The position numbers and the translations under genes were made by a program. Below the pieces are notes generated by a model. That model ran no database searches, had not been told where the DNA came from, and saw only the letters and a list, made by a program, of their open reading frames with translations. Shown piece by piece: positions 1 to 9,802 of a stretch of DNA of 64,000 bases. Location of the stretch: the NCBI GenBank assembly GCA_963777625.1, contig CAVZRO010000008.1:124001-188000 (forward strand), in the 5' to 3' direction. Every line of letters begins with the position of its first letter. The stretch's first letter is position 1. Source of the stretch: DATDIC01 sp963777625. GTDB taxonomy: Bacteria > Pseudomonadota > Alphaproteobacteria > Acetobacterales > Acetobacteraceae.

Positions 1-283
1 TCGTCAGCGCCGCGGCCGGCACGCTGCCGCAGGCCAGCCGGCCGGTGATCCGCCATTCGATCGTGCCGTTTATTCCGTGCACGGAGGTACCGGCTGCCTT
101 GGTGGCCGCAGCCTGCAACAGATCGGTGCCCACGGCAGTGATCGGATGCACGCCAAACATCAGGATCAGCAGCGGCGTCATCAAAGCGCCGCCGCCGACA
201 CCGGTCAGCCCCACCAGAAGCCCGACGAGCAGCCCGGCAACCGGATATAATCCACCTGCGCCCTGGTGCATGAGGTCATGCAT
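1..283 (-). CDS. TSUP family (TauE/SafE-like) transporter, C-terminus outside the window
   Basis: Reading leftwards from an ATG at 283, the frame stays open to the window edge and gives about 94 residues. Two hydrophobic stretches surround a glycine-rich loop (GLLVGLTGVGGGALMTPLL), followed by a conserved VGTDLLQAA segment. This is the N-terminal signature of the TSUP family, integral membrane carriers that export sulfite, sulfoacetate or related small anions. A purine-rich GAGGG lies about 11 nt before the ATG. The substrate cannot be told from this fragment, and the C-terminal half lies outside the window. The 225 bases between this start and the next gene hold no recognisable gene. Confidence 0.8.
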   Translation of the reverse strand, partial: MHDLMHQGAGGLYPVAGLLVGLLVGLTGVGGGALMTPLLILMFGVHPITAVGTDLLQAAATKAAGTSVHGINGTIEWRITGRLACGSVPAAALT

Positions 284-508
284 CGGGATGGTTCCCTCAG
301 AAATGTTGTCCACGCTGTTGCCGCCCCTACCGAGGCAGTGCCAAAAGCCAGTCGTCAACTACAACTTTATGGTCAGGAACAGCCCTGGTCGGGTCTTGTG
401 TCCTGCGGCATCCCGCTGGTTATAGCCGATCCATCGTCGGCCGGGAAAGAAATTCTGCCTGGGGCAACTTGATTCGGAACGCGGGAAATATTTTGCTCTG
501 AAAAGACA

Positions 509-1042
509 TTAGCCGGGATGAAATTGGGCCGAGACGGTCTGAGCAGAGGGTTCCGCCACGGCCTCGTGCAAGAGCGCGGCCGGAAACTCGATGCGCGTCA
601 CGCGCCAACTGCCATCCTGCAGGTCGAGTTGCAGCCGCAGAGTACTGACGGATGGCGTTGCAAATGTTACTATGAAGCGGGACCAGTTGGCGAAATACGC
701 CGAACGCAGACTGGCGCTCCCATTTTCCTGGCCGCACAGCCTGGCAATGACGGCCCGCGGCGTCAGCCTCTGCTGCACCGCATGGGCTGCAATACCGCGC
801 ATGAACCCGTGACCGAACGGTGTAAGCTGGTTGACCGCGGTTTCCGGCGCGTCGGTGACCGTGTCGGCAATGTCTTCGGCGACGCCTTCGCGCACCGCCG
901 GCCAGTCCACCAACCGTGCGAGCGTGGCGGAATCGCCGGCGCGCACCGCGCGGTCCAGCCGGTACAGCGCAACCCAGGGATAGGCGACATACCCGCCGAT
1001 CATCAGCGTCAACGCGGCAAAGATCGGCACTTTGACTGTCAT
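509..1042 (-). CDS. DUF2939 domain-containing protein
   Basis: A 177-residue protein with one N-terminal membrane segment (residues about 5-25) that acts as an uncleaved anchor or signal. It is followed by a YPWVALYRLDRAVRAGD motif and LVDWPAVREG, both typical of DUF2939. Family members are small membrane-anchored periplasmic proteins of unknown function. The length is normal and the frame is intact. It reads in the same direction as the TSUP gene but is separated from it by about 225 bp, so an operon is uncertain. No function is assigned. Confidence 0.75.
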   Translation of the reverse strand: MTVKVPIFAALTLMIGGYVAYPWVALYRLDRAVRAGDSATLARLVDWPAVREGVAEDIADTVTDAPETAVNQLTPFGHGFMRGIAAHAVQQRLTPRAVIARLCGQENGSASLRSAYFANWSRFIVTFATPSVSTLRLQLDLQDGSWRVTRIEFPAALLHEAVAEPSAQTVSAQFHPG

Positions 1043-1293
1043 ACGGGTTCCTCGACGAACTCACGCATCATATCACAACGTGCGGCGATAAAAGGCCCGA
1101 AGATGCCCCAACAGATTGATCCCGCTGACATTATCGCGAGATCGCCGCTTTACCGGACAAGCCTGTGAGCCGCCGGCTCAACCCGGCGCTCACCCGCTCG
1201 TTGAAAGCGGGATGCGGCTGTCGGGGCCAATTCGCAGCGTCTTCGCGCGGCGGCGGCGCCGGCGGATATACCGAACACGAATGCCGTACGAGG

Positions 1294-1590
1294 CGAACCA
1301 CCGCATTGCGTTCACCGCAGCCCTATCAGGGATCGCCATGAACGCGACCGCGGCCCGCTCCGGCTCCTGCGAGGCGAGCAGGCTTGGTTCACCGCCGGCA
1401 AGTCCGGCCATCAGCGTATCCCGCTCCCCTGAAAGAGCGGTTAACCGGCCGGCTTCCGCGCTGCCAGCAGGCAGGCACCTGGCGGGCAGGCACACTGGCC
1501 GCCGCCGGGCCGAAGATCACGCAATTGCAGCCCGCCGCCCGCTCCGACGTCCCCGGCGATTGCTGGAAGCGGGTGCAACGGTGTGGGTCT
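1294..1590 (-). pseudogene. Remnant of a diaminopropionate ammonia-lyase-like PLP enzyme
   Basis: On the minus strand, two overlapping frames carry pieces that together resemble the C-terminal half of fold-type II PLP lyases of the diaminopropionate ammonia-lyase family. One frame (about 1441-1590) gives ACLLAARKPAG. The other (about 1294-1495) gives DTLMAGLAGGEPSLLAS and AFMAIPDRAAVNAMRWFA. In the family these correspond to a single run (acc. DTVMAGLACGE, then AVEAMRLLA). The PLP-lysine domain is absent, the frame changes inside the conserved part and no start is usable, so this is a decayed fragment. The flanks (1043-1293 and 1591-1791) show no gene. Confidence 0.55.
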
Positions 1591-1791
1591 TTGCCCGTTC
1601 CAGACCATGATCTCCGCTTCCATGCGCTCGGGCGCCGCTGTCGGAGGGATCTCGGCGGCTCGCCACGGGCCGCGAATTGCGGAGACGGCGGAACGAACCA
1701 GGGCCGATCATCAATGCAGGCTGGACCGGCAAGGCCGATCAGGTCTAGCCCAGCGGCGACCCACCATCGCTCATTACTCGAAAGGGTGTCC

Positions 1792-2790
1792 ATGAAGATA
1801 ACCATTCTGGGCGGCGCCGGCTTCCTGGGCCGCAAGCTCGCTGCCCATCTGGCCCACCACGGTCGGCTTGGTGGGAACGAAGTCACCGGCCTGGTGTCGT
1901 TCGACTTCGTCGACGTCCCCGGTGAGCCAGACGCCGACTTTCCGGTTCGCCGGCTGCGCGGTGACATTGCCGATCTGCCGAACGAAGCGATCGCGCCCGA
2001 TACCGACATAATCTTCCACCTGGCAGCGGTCGTCAGCGCCCAGGCGGAAGCGGATTACGAGCTTGGCATGCGCGTGAACCTGCACGGGGCGGAGGCGGTC
2101 ATCAACGCGTGCCGCCGGATCACTTCGGCGGGCCGTCGGCCGCCGCGGGTGGTATTCACCTCGTCGGTCGCAACGTTCGGCGGCGGTCAGGACGCGAAGC
2201 TGCAGGATGACGCGCGACAGGTGCCGGCCAACAGTTACGGCGCGGAGAAGGCGGCCGCCGAGTTGCTGCTGAACGACGCCTCGCGACGGGGCTTCCTGGA
2301 TGCCGTCTGTCTTCGCCTGCCCACGATCGTGGTCCGCGGCGGTCGCCCCAACCGCGCCGCCAGCAGCTTCCTGTCCGCGATCGTGCGCGAACCGCTGCTG
2401 GGGCTGGAAACCGAGCTGCCTGTCCCGGATGCGTTTGCCGCCTGGGTGGCGAGCCCGCGCCGTGCGGTCGATTGGCTGTTGCACGCTGCGATAATGGACA
2501 CCGAACCGATGGGCATCGATCGCAGCGTCAATATGCCGGGGGTCAGCACCACCGTCGCGCACATGCTGCGAGCGTTGGACGAGGTGCGGCCGGGCGCTTC
2601 GGCGCTGGTGCGCCATGCGCCGGATCCCGCCATCGCCGCGATCGTGGAGACCTGGCCGGCCGCGTTCGAACCGATGCGCGCCCGCACGCTCGGCTTCGCG
2701 CCGCATGAGCCGCTGGTCGATGTCGTGCGCGCCTTTGTCGAGGACGATCTGGCGGCGACCCGCGCAGAGCGGGGATTGCCGCGAGAATAG
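1792..2790 (+). CDS. denD: D-erythronate dehydrogenase, SDR family
   Basis: A 332-residue extended short-chain dehydrogenase/reductase. The N-terminus MKITILGGAGFLGRKLA carries the GxxGxxG NAD-binding motif. FHLAAVVSAQAEADYELGM and the later SYGAEKAAAELL supply the YxxxK catalytic pair, and TSSVATFGG supplies the serine. The spacing and the C-terminal DVVRAF segment match DenD, which oxidises D-erythronate to 2-keto-D-erythronate in four-carbon acid sugar catabolism. The start was chosen at 1792 because AAAGGG lies just upstream and the NAD-binding strand begins there, although the frame is open further upstream. The usual partners (denB/otnK kinase, isomerase) are not in the window. Confidence 0.88.
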   Translation: MKITILGGAGFLGRKLAAHLAHHGRLGGNEVTGLVSFDFVDVPGEPDADFPVRRLRGDIADLPNEAIAPDTDIIFHLAAVVSAQAEADYELGMRVNLHGAEAVINACRRITSAGRRPPRVVFTSSVATFGGGQDAKLQDDARQVPANSYGAEKAAAELLLNDASRRGFLDAVCLRLPTIVVRGGRPNRAASSFLSAIVREPLLGLETELPVPDAFAAWVASPRRAVDWLLHAAIMDTEPMGIDRSVNMPGVSTTVAHMLRALDEVRPGASALVRHAPDPAIAAIVETWPAAFEPMRARTLGFAPHEPLVDVVRAFVEDDLAATRAERGLPRE

Positions 2791-2946
2791 CTAGCCGCAA
2801 CTTTCCGACCACTGAACGATTTTTTTATCGCTCCGCTGGCTCAATTTACGCAACAGCGGTTGATCGGGGCGGCTGCTGGTTCCATGAATGCTGCATCGCA
2901 GCCGACGAACTGCCGGTAACCCGATCCGGCAGGCCGGTGGCGATTC

Positions 2947-4864
2947 GTGCCGTTCCTTTCGGTGTCTGGACGTCCGCGCATGTCCTCTGTCCCTGGCGAT
3001 TCCAGCCTCGCGGGCGCATCCCGGCGCCCGCCCATGGACAGAGCCGCGCCCGAGCGAGACCGATCTTCCACGAAAGCTCGCCGCGACGCGGCCCAGCGCC
3101 GGCATCGCCCACTCGGCTCGGCGGTTCTGCACGCGCCGCAGACGCTGCGCGCACTTGTCCGTACCGACGAAATCTGGCTGGTGGTGTTGGCCGCCTTTGC
3201 CGGCGCGGGCGCCGGCGTATTGGTGTTCCTGATGACCGCCGCGGCGCAGATGGCGCATGTGTTCCTGTTCGGCATCGACATGGACCAGCACCTCAGCGCT
3301 GCCACCCGGGTGGAACCCGCCTGGCGCTCGGTCATCGTGGTGCCGCTCGGCGGCCTGGTGCTGGGCCTGCTAGGGCTCGGCATCGCGCGCATCTGGCCGC
3401 GCCGCGCGGTGGACCCGATCGAGGCCAACGCACTCTATGGCGGTCGCATGTCGCTGAACGACAGCCTCACTGTCATGCTGCAGACAATCGTTTCCAACGG
3501 CGTGGGCGCCTCCATCGGGCTGGAGGCCGGCTACACCCAGATGGGTGCCGGCCTTGCCTCTCGCCTGGGCCGCAGTTTCCGGCTGCGCCGCAGCGATATG
3601 CGCGTACTGGTCGGGTGCGGTGCCGGGGCGGCGATCGCCGCCGCCTTCAACGCCCCGCTGACCGGTGCCTTCTATGGGTTCGAGCTGATCATCGGCACCT
3701 ATACGCTGGGCACGTTCGCGCCGGTGGCGGTAGCCGCCATCGTGGCCGTGTCGGTGCAGCATTCGCTGGGGCCGCCGCCCTTCGACCTGACGCTGGTGAT
3801 GCCGCCGCTGCAAGCGCAGGACTACGTGCCGATCCTGGCGCTCGGCGTGTTCTGTGCACTGATTTCCATTGCCATCATGCGCGGCGTGACGCTGACCGAG
3901 GAGCTGTTCCGCAAGAGCCGCATCCCCCCCTGGCTGCGACCGGCCGCCGGCGGCGTGATCGTCGGTCTGTTGTCGTTGGCGACGCCGATGGTGCTGTCGT
4001 CGGGCCATGGCGCGATCGGGTTGGTGATCACCGCGCCGCTCGCAGTGTGGTGGCTCGGGCTTTTGGTACCTGATGAAGGCGTGCGCGTCGGCGATTTCGA
4101 TCGGCTCCGGGTTTCGCGGCGGCCTGTTCTTCGCGTCCTTGTTTCTCGGTGCGCTGATCGGGAAGTTCTTCGGCAGCGCGCTGGCGCTGATCAGCACCAC
4201 GCACATCGTGCCGCCGGCCACCATGGCGGTGGTGGGCATGAGCTCGACCGCGGTGGCGATTATCGGCGGCCCGCTGACGATGGGGTTTCTGGCGCTGGAG
4301 TCCACCGGCAATCTGCCGCTGACCATCGCTGTGCTGGGCGCCTGCGTGCTGTCAGCGCTGACCGTGCGGCGCACGTTCGGCTATTCCTTCGCGACCTGGC
4401 GCTTTCATCTGCGCGGGGAGGCGATCCGCAGTGCGGTGGATATTGGCTGGATGCGCAACCTGACGGTGGGACGGATGATGCGGCGCGCGGTACGCACGGT
4501 GCGCGCGGACACGCCGCTGTCGGCGTTCCGCCGGGACTTTCCGCTGGGCTCGACACAGCGCGTGGTGGCCCTGAACGCTGACGACAGCTATGCCGGCGTT
4601 GTCCTGGTGGCGGAAGCGCATGCCGTCAACGACGAGGAAACGGCCACGGTCGGAGATGTGCTGCACTACCAGGATTCGATGCTGCTGCCGCAGATGACCA
4701 TCAAGGAGGCGGTGGCGATGTTCGAGAATGCGGAGAGCGATGCGCTCGCGGTGATCGATGGGCCGGAGACCCGGCACGTAATCGGGCTGGTCACCGAGCA
4801 ATATGCGCTGCGCCGCTACAGCGAGGAGCTGGACCGGCGCCGGCGGGAACTTTCAGGGGAGTAG
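2947..4864 (+). pseudogene. Chloride channel (ClC) protein with C-terminal CBS domains, frameshifted
   Basis: Two overlapping frames together encode one ClC-type chloride channel or H+/Cl- antiporter. The first frame runs to about 4060 and includes an IGLEAGYTQMGAGLASRLG segment and AAIAAAFNAPLTGAFYGFE, the ClC selectivity-filter and helix-F region. The second frame, entered near 4045-4072, continues with KACASAISIGSGFRGGLFF, the next ClC signature, then a C-terminal CBS pair (residues DVLHYQDSMLL onward). One extra base in the 4045-4072 interval explains the break. The start is unclear: GTG at 2947, ATG at 2980 and ATG at 3034 are in frame and none has a strong ribosome site. The 3' end overlaps the convergent glycosyltransferase gene by 12 bp. 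Confidence 0.8.
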
Positions 4865-7114
4865 GGGCGAGGTTTCGGCGGCCTTGCCGCACCAGTCCGC
4901 CCAGGCGTGCCGCAACGCGAGACCGAGGTCGCGTCCGAACCGTGGGGCATCGCAGAGTGGGCTGGCTTTCACCCGTTCCCGCAGCCCGGACCGCAGCGTC
5001 GCCAGCGCGACCAGGTCGGTACTCCCGGCCACCGCCAGCTCGATATAACCGGGCAGGTCAGGGGCGACCCAATCGGCCAGCCCGACATTGCTGAGATGGC
5101 TGGCCGAATGGCGGGAGGCGAAGGTTTCTCCGGGCAGGGTCACGGTCGGCACGCCCATCCAGAGCGCCTCGCAGGTGGTCAGCCCACCGGAATAGGGGAA
5201 CGGGTCCAACACCAGGTCGATCTGGTTGTACTCCGCCATGAACTGGCGGTGAGACGACGCGCCGCGCAGCTCGATCCGCTCGCCGGGGATGCCCAGGCGG
5301 GCGAACGCGTCGCGGACGCGCGCCACGGGTTCCGGCTCCGAGAACTGGTGTGTCTTCAGCACCAGGATACTGGCCGGGACGCGCCGCAATATCTCCGCCC
5401 AGGCGGCCATTACCTGCGGTGTGATCTTGGCCAGATTATTGAAGCAGCCGAAACTGACGAAGCCGTTTTCCGCCGCCGGCAGTCCGCCCACGTCAGGGGC
5501 GTAGGCGGGGGGGCTGTAACAAACGTAGCCATGTGGCAGCCGCAGGATCCGCTCGGAATAGAACTGTTCCAGCCCAGGCGGGGTCTCCCACCGGTCGGAC
5601 AGGAACCAGTCGATCTCGGGCAGTCCGGTCGAATGGGTCTGCATGCCGACCCATTTCACCTGCACCGGCGCCAGCCGCTGGGCGCAGGCCACAAGCCGCC
5701 CCAGGTCGCCGTACCCGCCGAGATCGATCAACACATCGACCGAACGCTCCCGGGCCAGCGCGGCCAGCGCCGCGTCGTTGAGCCGGTCCACCTCATGCCA
5801 TTCGGCGGCACGGGCGCGGTAGCGACGCGCGATCGCATCGCTGCCGGTGGCCTGGGCCAGGCAGATCAGGTCGAACTGCGTGGGGTCGAGCGCCTCGAAC
5901 CCGGCCACGGTCAACCATCCCACCGGGTGTGCGCGCAGCGAGCCGGATAGCAGCCCGATCCGCAGCTTTCGCGCGGGGTCGCGAGAATTGGTGAATACCG
6001 GCTGCTGCCGGAGGGGCAGGCGGGCTACGCAGTCATTCACCGCGGCGAGCATCTCTGCCCCGCTGACGTCGCTGCGGTACGGCAGGGCGTTGGCGAGCGC
6101 CCGGCGCGCCAACAGCGAGGCTGGATCGAGCGCGATGGCACGGCGGGCCGTTGCCTCCCCGTGCTGCTGTTCCCCGAGCGAGACAAGCACTGTCGCCAGG
6201 TTGCAAAGCACGCCGGTGGTGGACTGCGCCTCCGGCGGGAGAGCGTCCAACAATTCCCTTGCCGCCGCGTGCCGGTGCAGCCGCATCAGCACGGCCGCGC
6301 GATCATTGCAAAGTCCGGCATTGCCTGGGTTGAGTTCGCAGGCGCGCCGCAAGGCGGCATCCGCCTCCCGCAGACGGCTGGCATGCGCCAGCAACCGGGC
6401 CAGCATCATCGCCGGAACGGCGGCGGCGGGGGCCAGCGCGCAGGCGGTTTCAAGTGCATCGATTGCTTCGACGCGGTGACCCAGACGCTCTCGTGCAAGG
6501 CCGAGTGCGGTGAACAGCACCGGGTCGAGCGGGTCGGCATCGGCCGCCAGCTCCAGCCGCGCGGTTTCGCCGGGTAGCTGGCCGGCTGCGTGCGCCGCCT
6601 CCACCCGGTGCAGCGCGTAAGTGAGAATCGCGGGCGCCCAGCGCTGCGCTTCAGCGAATGCGGATTCGGCCGTGCCTGGATCCGCGGTCAGCATCAGCGC
6701 GAGTCCGAGCGCGTCCCACGCCTCCGCCCGCTGGGGATTGATGCCGATGCAACGTAGCAGCAGCTTTTGCGCGGTCTCACTGTCGCCGAGCTGGATCAGC
6801 AGCGCGGCGCGAGCAACCAGCGCTTCCTCGCGCCGCGGGTTGAGTTCCAGCACTTCGTCGTAGGCACGTTCGGCCTCGCGCGCGCGACCCTCGCGGCGCA
6901 GACTTTCGGCCAGCCGCAGCTTCGGCTCATCCCAATCCGGCAGCAGTGTGGCAAGTTCGGTCATCAGCCGGCGGGCACGCTCGCCCTCGCCATTGCGGTC
7001 CTGGGCGATCGCCAGGTTCAGCAGCGTGGCCGGCGACCGATCCCCGCGGGCACAGGCCGCCCGCAGGGTCGCCAAGGCTTCTGCATGATCGAGATTGTCC
7101 GGCTCAATGAGCAT
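4853..7114 (-). CDS. TPR-containing glycosyltransferase family 41-like protein
   Basis: A 753-residue protein. Residues about 1-370 are tandem tetratricopeptide repeats. Residues about 395-740 form the SPINDLY/OGT-like catalytic region, with an early SGSLRAHPVGW (the conserved histidine loop), a KTHQFSEPE strand and the diagnostic DPFPYSGGLTTCEALWMG followed by PTVTLPGETFASRHSASH, which binds the nucleotide sugar. Family members transfer a sugar to Ser/Thr of proteins. Its start overlaps the end of the upstream TPR-methyltransferase by 11 bp, so the two are translationally coupled. They lie downstream of flagellin, flbT and flaF, which suggests that the acceptor is flagellin. That target is inferred from context, not shown. 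Confidence 0.85.
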   Translation of the reverse strand: MLIEPDNLDHAEALATLRAACARGDRSPATLLNLAIAQDRNGEGERARRLMTELATLLPDWDEPKLRLAESLRREGRAREAERAYDEVLELNPRREEALVARAALLIQLGDSETAQKLLLRCIGINPQRAEAWDALGLALMLTADPGTAESAFAEAQRWAPAILTYALHRVEAAHAAGQLPGETARLELAADADPLDPVLFTALGLARERLGHRVEAIDALETACALAPAAAVPAMMLARLLAHASRLREADAALRRACELNPGNAGLCNDRAAVLMRLHRHAAARELLDALPPEAQSTTGVLCNLATVLVSLGEQQHGEATARRAIALDPASLLARRALANALPYRSDVSGAEMLAAVNDCVARLPLRQQPVFTNSRDPARKLRIGLLSGSLRAHPVGWLTVAGFEALDPTQFDLICLAQATGSDAIARRYRARAAEWHEVDRLNDAALAALARERSVDVLIDLGGYGDLGRLVACAQRLAPVQVKWVGMQTHSTGLPEIDWFLSDRWETPPGLEQFYSERILRLPHGYVCYSPPAYAPDVGGLPAAENGFVSFGCFNNLAKITPQVMAAWAEILRRVPASILVLKTHQFSEPEPVARVRDAFARLGIPGERIELRGASSHRQFMAEYNQIDLVLDPFPYSGGLTTCEALWMGVPTVTLPGETFASRHSASHLSNVGLADWVAPDLPGYIELAVAGSTDLVALATLRSGLRERVKASPLCDAPRFGRDLGLALRHAWADWCGKAAETSPLLP

Positions 7115-8549
7115 CGAGGGGCCGTCTCAGTATCGCGAGCCGTCCCGGGACCGGTGTTGCGGCCTCGTTGCGGATCGGCTCGTTGTCCATCGCCAGCACC
7201 GTCAGGCCGGACGCCGCCGCGATTGCCGCCACGTGCCCGTCCGTGTGGGCGTAGCGTCCCCGGCCGCCAAGCGCCCAGCCGCGGGCCGTATCCTGTTCGG
7301 CCGCCAGTTCCTCGAACGAGGCGATGAACAGCCCGCCCGGTTGCAGCCGGCGCGACACCGCTGCCATCAGCGCATCGATCGCGCCGAAATAGCAGAACAC
7401 GTCCGCCGCGATGATCAGCGCATATTCGGTTTCATCGGTATCGAGGAACGCGGTGATCTCCGCCTCGTGCAGGGCGGCATAGAGCTGCTTCGCCTCGGCG
7501 CGCGCCAGCATCCGCGGGGAAATGTCCACCCCGATGATCGGACCGACCGGCAGGTCGGCGATCGCCACAGCGACCAGACCGGTGCCGCAGCCGAGGTCCA
7601 GGACCGGTCCCAGGCTACCGTGCTCAGGCAATGCTGCATGGCGCAGCAGAGCGCCGCGGACCACGCCCGGAATGCGGTAGCCGAGCGAGATCAGGTGCGC
7701 ATCGAAGCGATCGGCATAGCTGTCGAATACGGCACGGACATAATCCGGCGGCGCGGCGCTGGCCTCCGGCAGCCAACCGGAGGATGCCACCAGGTGCCGC
7801 ACATAGGGATCATCCGGCCCGAGCTTCAACGCTTCCATGTATGCCTCGCCCGCATCCTTGTCGCGGCCGAGCTTCGACAGCGCATGACCTTTCAGGCCGA
7901 ACAGGCAGGCGTCCGCAATGCCGTCGCGCCGCGCTGCCTCCGCGATCACCAGTGCGTCATCAAACCGATGACGGCGTACCGCCAGCAGCACCGCGGCATT
8001 ACGCAATTCCGGCGATTCCGGCGCGAGCGCGATGCCCGCCGCGAGGGTAGCGGCGGCGGCGTCCAGCTCACCATTGGCGACCTGCGCGTCCGCGAGTCCC
8101 TGACGATAGGCGGGATCGCGTGGGGCAGCCGCGACCGCCTCGCGCAGGCAGCGCACCCCGTCGGCGGCACGTCCCAGTTCAGTCATTAGCACGCCGAGGA
8201 TCGCCTTGCCGCTGGTGTCCGACGGATCGAGCACCACGGAATCCGCCGCATCCAGTGCGGCGCCGGCAAGATCGCCAATACGGTGCCGCACCTCCGCGCG
8301 GCGGCGATGCAAGGCCGCATGGTCCGGATGCGCGGTCAGCGCGGTGTCGAGCTCGGCGTGCGCGTCGTCCAGCCGCCCCTCCCGCATCGCCAGCAGGGCT
8401 GCAAGTTCCGCCAAGCGAGGCGATGGCGGACCCAATCGTTGCAATGCAGCCAGCATCGGGCGCGCGACGCCGATCCGCCCGGCCGCGATCAGCTCCGCCA
8501 GCCGCCGGGTCAGTGCGTCAGGATCGGGAGAGGCGAGTACCGTTTCCAT
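7104..8549 (-). CDS. TPR protein with C-terminal SAM-dependent methyltransferase domain
   Basis: A 481-residue protein. Residues about 1-260 are TPR-like helical repeats. Residues about 290-470 form a class I methyltransferase with the SAM-binding VLDLGCGTGLVAVAIA and the acidic loop GVDISPRMLARAEAK, then ADVFCYFGAIDALMAAV. Proteins with this layout often sit next to TPR glycosyltransferases and may methylate a transferred sugar or a protein side chain. The gene shares an 11-bp overlap with the downstream glycosyltransferase and follows DUF1217 by 26 bp, so it is probably part of the flagellar transcription unit. Involvement in flagellin glycan methylation is inferred. Confidence 0.8.
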   Translation of the reverse strand: METVLASPDPDALTRRLAELIAAGRIGVARPMLAALQRLGPPSPRLAELAALLAMREGRLDDAHAELDTALTAHPDHAALHRRRAEVRHRIGDLAGAALDAADSVVLDPSDTSGKAILGVLMTELGRAADGVRCLREAVAAAPRDPAYRQGLADAQVANGELDAAAATLAAGIALAPESPELRNAAVLLAVRRHRFDDALVIAEAARRDGIADACLFGLKGHALSKLGRDKDAGEAYMEALKLGPDDPYVRHLVASSGWLPEASAAPPDYVRAVFDSYADRFDAHLISLGYRIPGVVRGALLRHAALPEHGSLGPVLDLGCGTGLVAVAIADLPVGPIIGVDISPRMLARAEAKQLYAALHEAEITAFLDTDETEYALIIAADVFCYFGAIDALMAAVSRRLQPGGLFIASFEELAAEQDTARGWALGGRGRYAHTDGHVAAIAAASGLTVLAMDNEPIRNEAATPVPGRLAILRRPLDAH

Positions 8550-8575
8550 GCGGAGCTCCTTTTGAGCCAGTTCGA

Positions 8576-9442
8576 TCAGACGACGAGGGATCGACTCTGC
8601 ACCGCGAGCGACGTGAGACCCGGGCTGCTGGTCGAGCTGGAGCTGGAGCTGCCGGCCATCGTGATCAGGTAGCGCTGCGCGAAGGTTTCGACGAACTGCG
8701 GATTCTGGAGCTTGCTGATATCAAGCCGGTTGGTGATCGCCTTTTCCTGCGCCTCCAGAGGCTGGAACGCGATCTGTTCGGGGATGCCGAGCGCGGTAGT
8801 CACGACGGTGCGCAGGATCGGATCGCCCAGGATCTGATCGACCGAGGTGACCGAGCCGGCCTCGGACCGGAACGTCAGCGCATTCGACAGTCCGGGCGTG
8901 CGGGCATCCAGCGACTGGCGCCAGGTGATCTCGGCGTAGGCATTGGTGATCGTGCTGATCACCTTCGGGTTCTGAATGATCGAAAGACCCTGGTTGGCGA
9001 AATCATAGGTCTGCGCCGCCGATTTCCACTGCGTGTTGGACAGTGTGTTGGCCAGCGACTTGGGATCGTTGACGTCGGAGAGCAGCGCTTTCTGGGCGAG
9101 CGCGGTGTAGCTCAACTGATCCCCAAGCCCGTTCGCCGTCAGCAGCACTTTCATGGCGGTCGGGTTGTTGAGAAGCTGTTGCGGGCTGGTGGCGGTCTGT
9201 ACTGCCTGGGTGAAGGCGGCGATATCGCGGGCGACGGCGGGCTGCTCGGCGGTCGCTTTGACTTCCTGGGTTTCGTTCTGCTCCGCGTTGTCCAGGGCGG
9301 TCACCGGGTTCTGGCCAAGGCTGTTGGTTGCCGCCGTTCCGGTCCCATAGAGCACGCCCAGGATACTGCCGGTGGCGCTCGTCGAGCTGCTGGGAAACAG
9401 ACCGGAGATCAGGCCGGGCAGAAACGAGATGGAACCGCTCAT
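8576..9442 (-). CDS. DUF1217 domain-containing flagellar-associated protein
   Basis: A 288-residue protein matching the DUF1217 family. It has an Ala/Thr-rich N-terminus, then ARDIAAFTQAVQTATSPQQLL, SYTALAQKALLSDV, LDARTPGLSNALTFR and a C-terminal LQNPQFVETFAQRYL. DUF1217 genes are common in alphaproteobacterial flagellar clusters but have no established biochemical role. A serine run (SSSSSSTSS) lies near the C-terminus. It follows flaF by 11 bp, consistent with co-transcription. There is no clear signal peptide. Confidence 0.82.
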   Translation of the reverse strand: MSGSISFLPGLISGLFPSSSTSATGSILGVLYGTGTAATNSLGQNPVTALDNAEQNETQEVKATAEQPAVARDIAAFTQAVQTATSPQQLLNNPTAMKVLLTANGLGDQLSYTALAQKALLSDVNDPKSLANTLSNTQWKSAAQTYDFANQGLSIIQNPKVISTITNAYAEITWRQSLDARTPGLSNALTFRSEAGSVTSVDQILGDPILRTVVTTALGIPEQIAFQPLEAQEKAITNRLDISKLQNPQFVETFAQRYLITMAGSSSSSSTSSPGLTSLAVQSRSLVV

Positions 9443-9453
9443 GGCATCCGCCC

Positions 9454-9801
9454 TCAGGCATCTCCGGACAGGCCGGCGGCCATATTCTCGTTGGTGGCGA
9501 GCAGGAAATTGAAATCCGGGCTGTCGCGGTCCATCTCCCGCTGCACGGCCAGGCCAACGGATATGATAGCGGCGCGCAGTGGGGTGGGCAGCGGATTGGT
9601 TGGATCCGATACTAGGCCGACCACGGTTGCCCAGAGGCGACGATTGTCTGCCAGTGCGCGCGCGCGTGCGATCGCGGTGCTGCTGAGCGCTGTCCGCAAC
9701 GCGCCGCTGACATGGCGGAACACGTCGGCCTGCTGCTCCCGCATGCTGCGGTGGGAGGCTGCGGTTCGATAGGCGTGGGTGGCCTGCGTGTGAGTGTTCA
9801 T
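9454..9801 (-). CDS. flaF: Flagellar biosynthesis regulator FlaF
   Basis: A 115-residue protein with the family pattern: an N-terminal aromatic/Ala-rich helix, then LADNRRLWATVVGLVSDPTNPLP and a C-terminal DFNFLLATNENMAAGL. In Caulobacter and rhizobia FlaF promotes flagellin synthesis or secretion, acting opposite FlbT. The start at 9801 lies 1 bp from the stop of flbT, so the two are coupled. The length is normal for the family. Confidence 0.9.
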   Translation of the reverse strand: MNTHTQATHAYRTAASHRSMREQQADVFRHVSGALRTALSSTAIARARALADNRRLWATVVGLVSDPTNPLPTPLRAAIISVGLAVQREMDRDSPDFNFLLATNENMAAGLSGDA

Positions 9802-9802
9802 G

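Noticed and set aside
8120..9772. A 550-codon plus-strand open frame across the methyltransferase, DUF1217 and flaF genes
   Set aside because: It spans three real minus-strand genes and shows low-complexity antisense composition.
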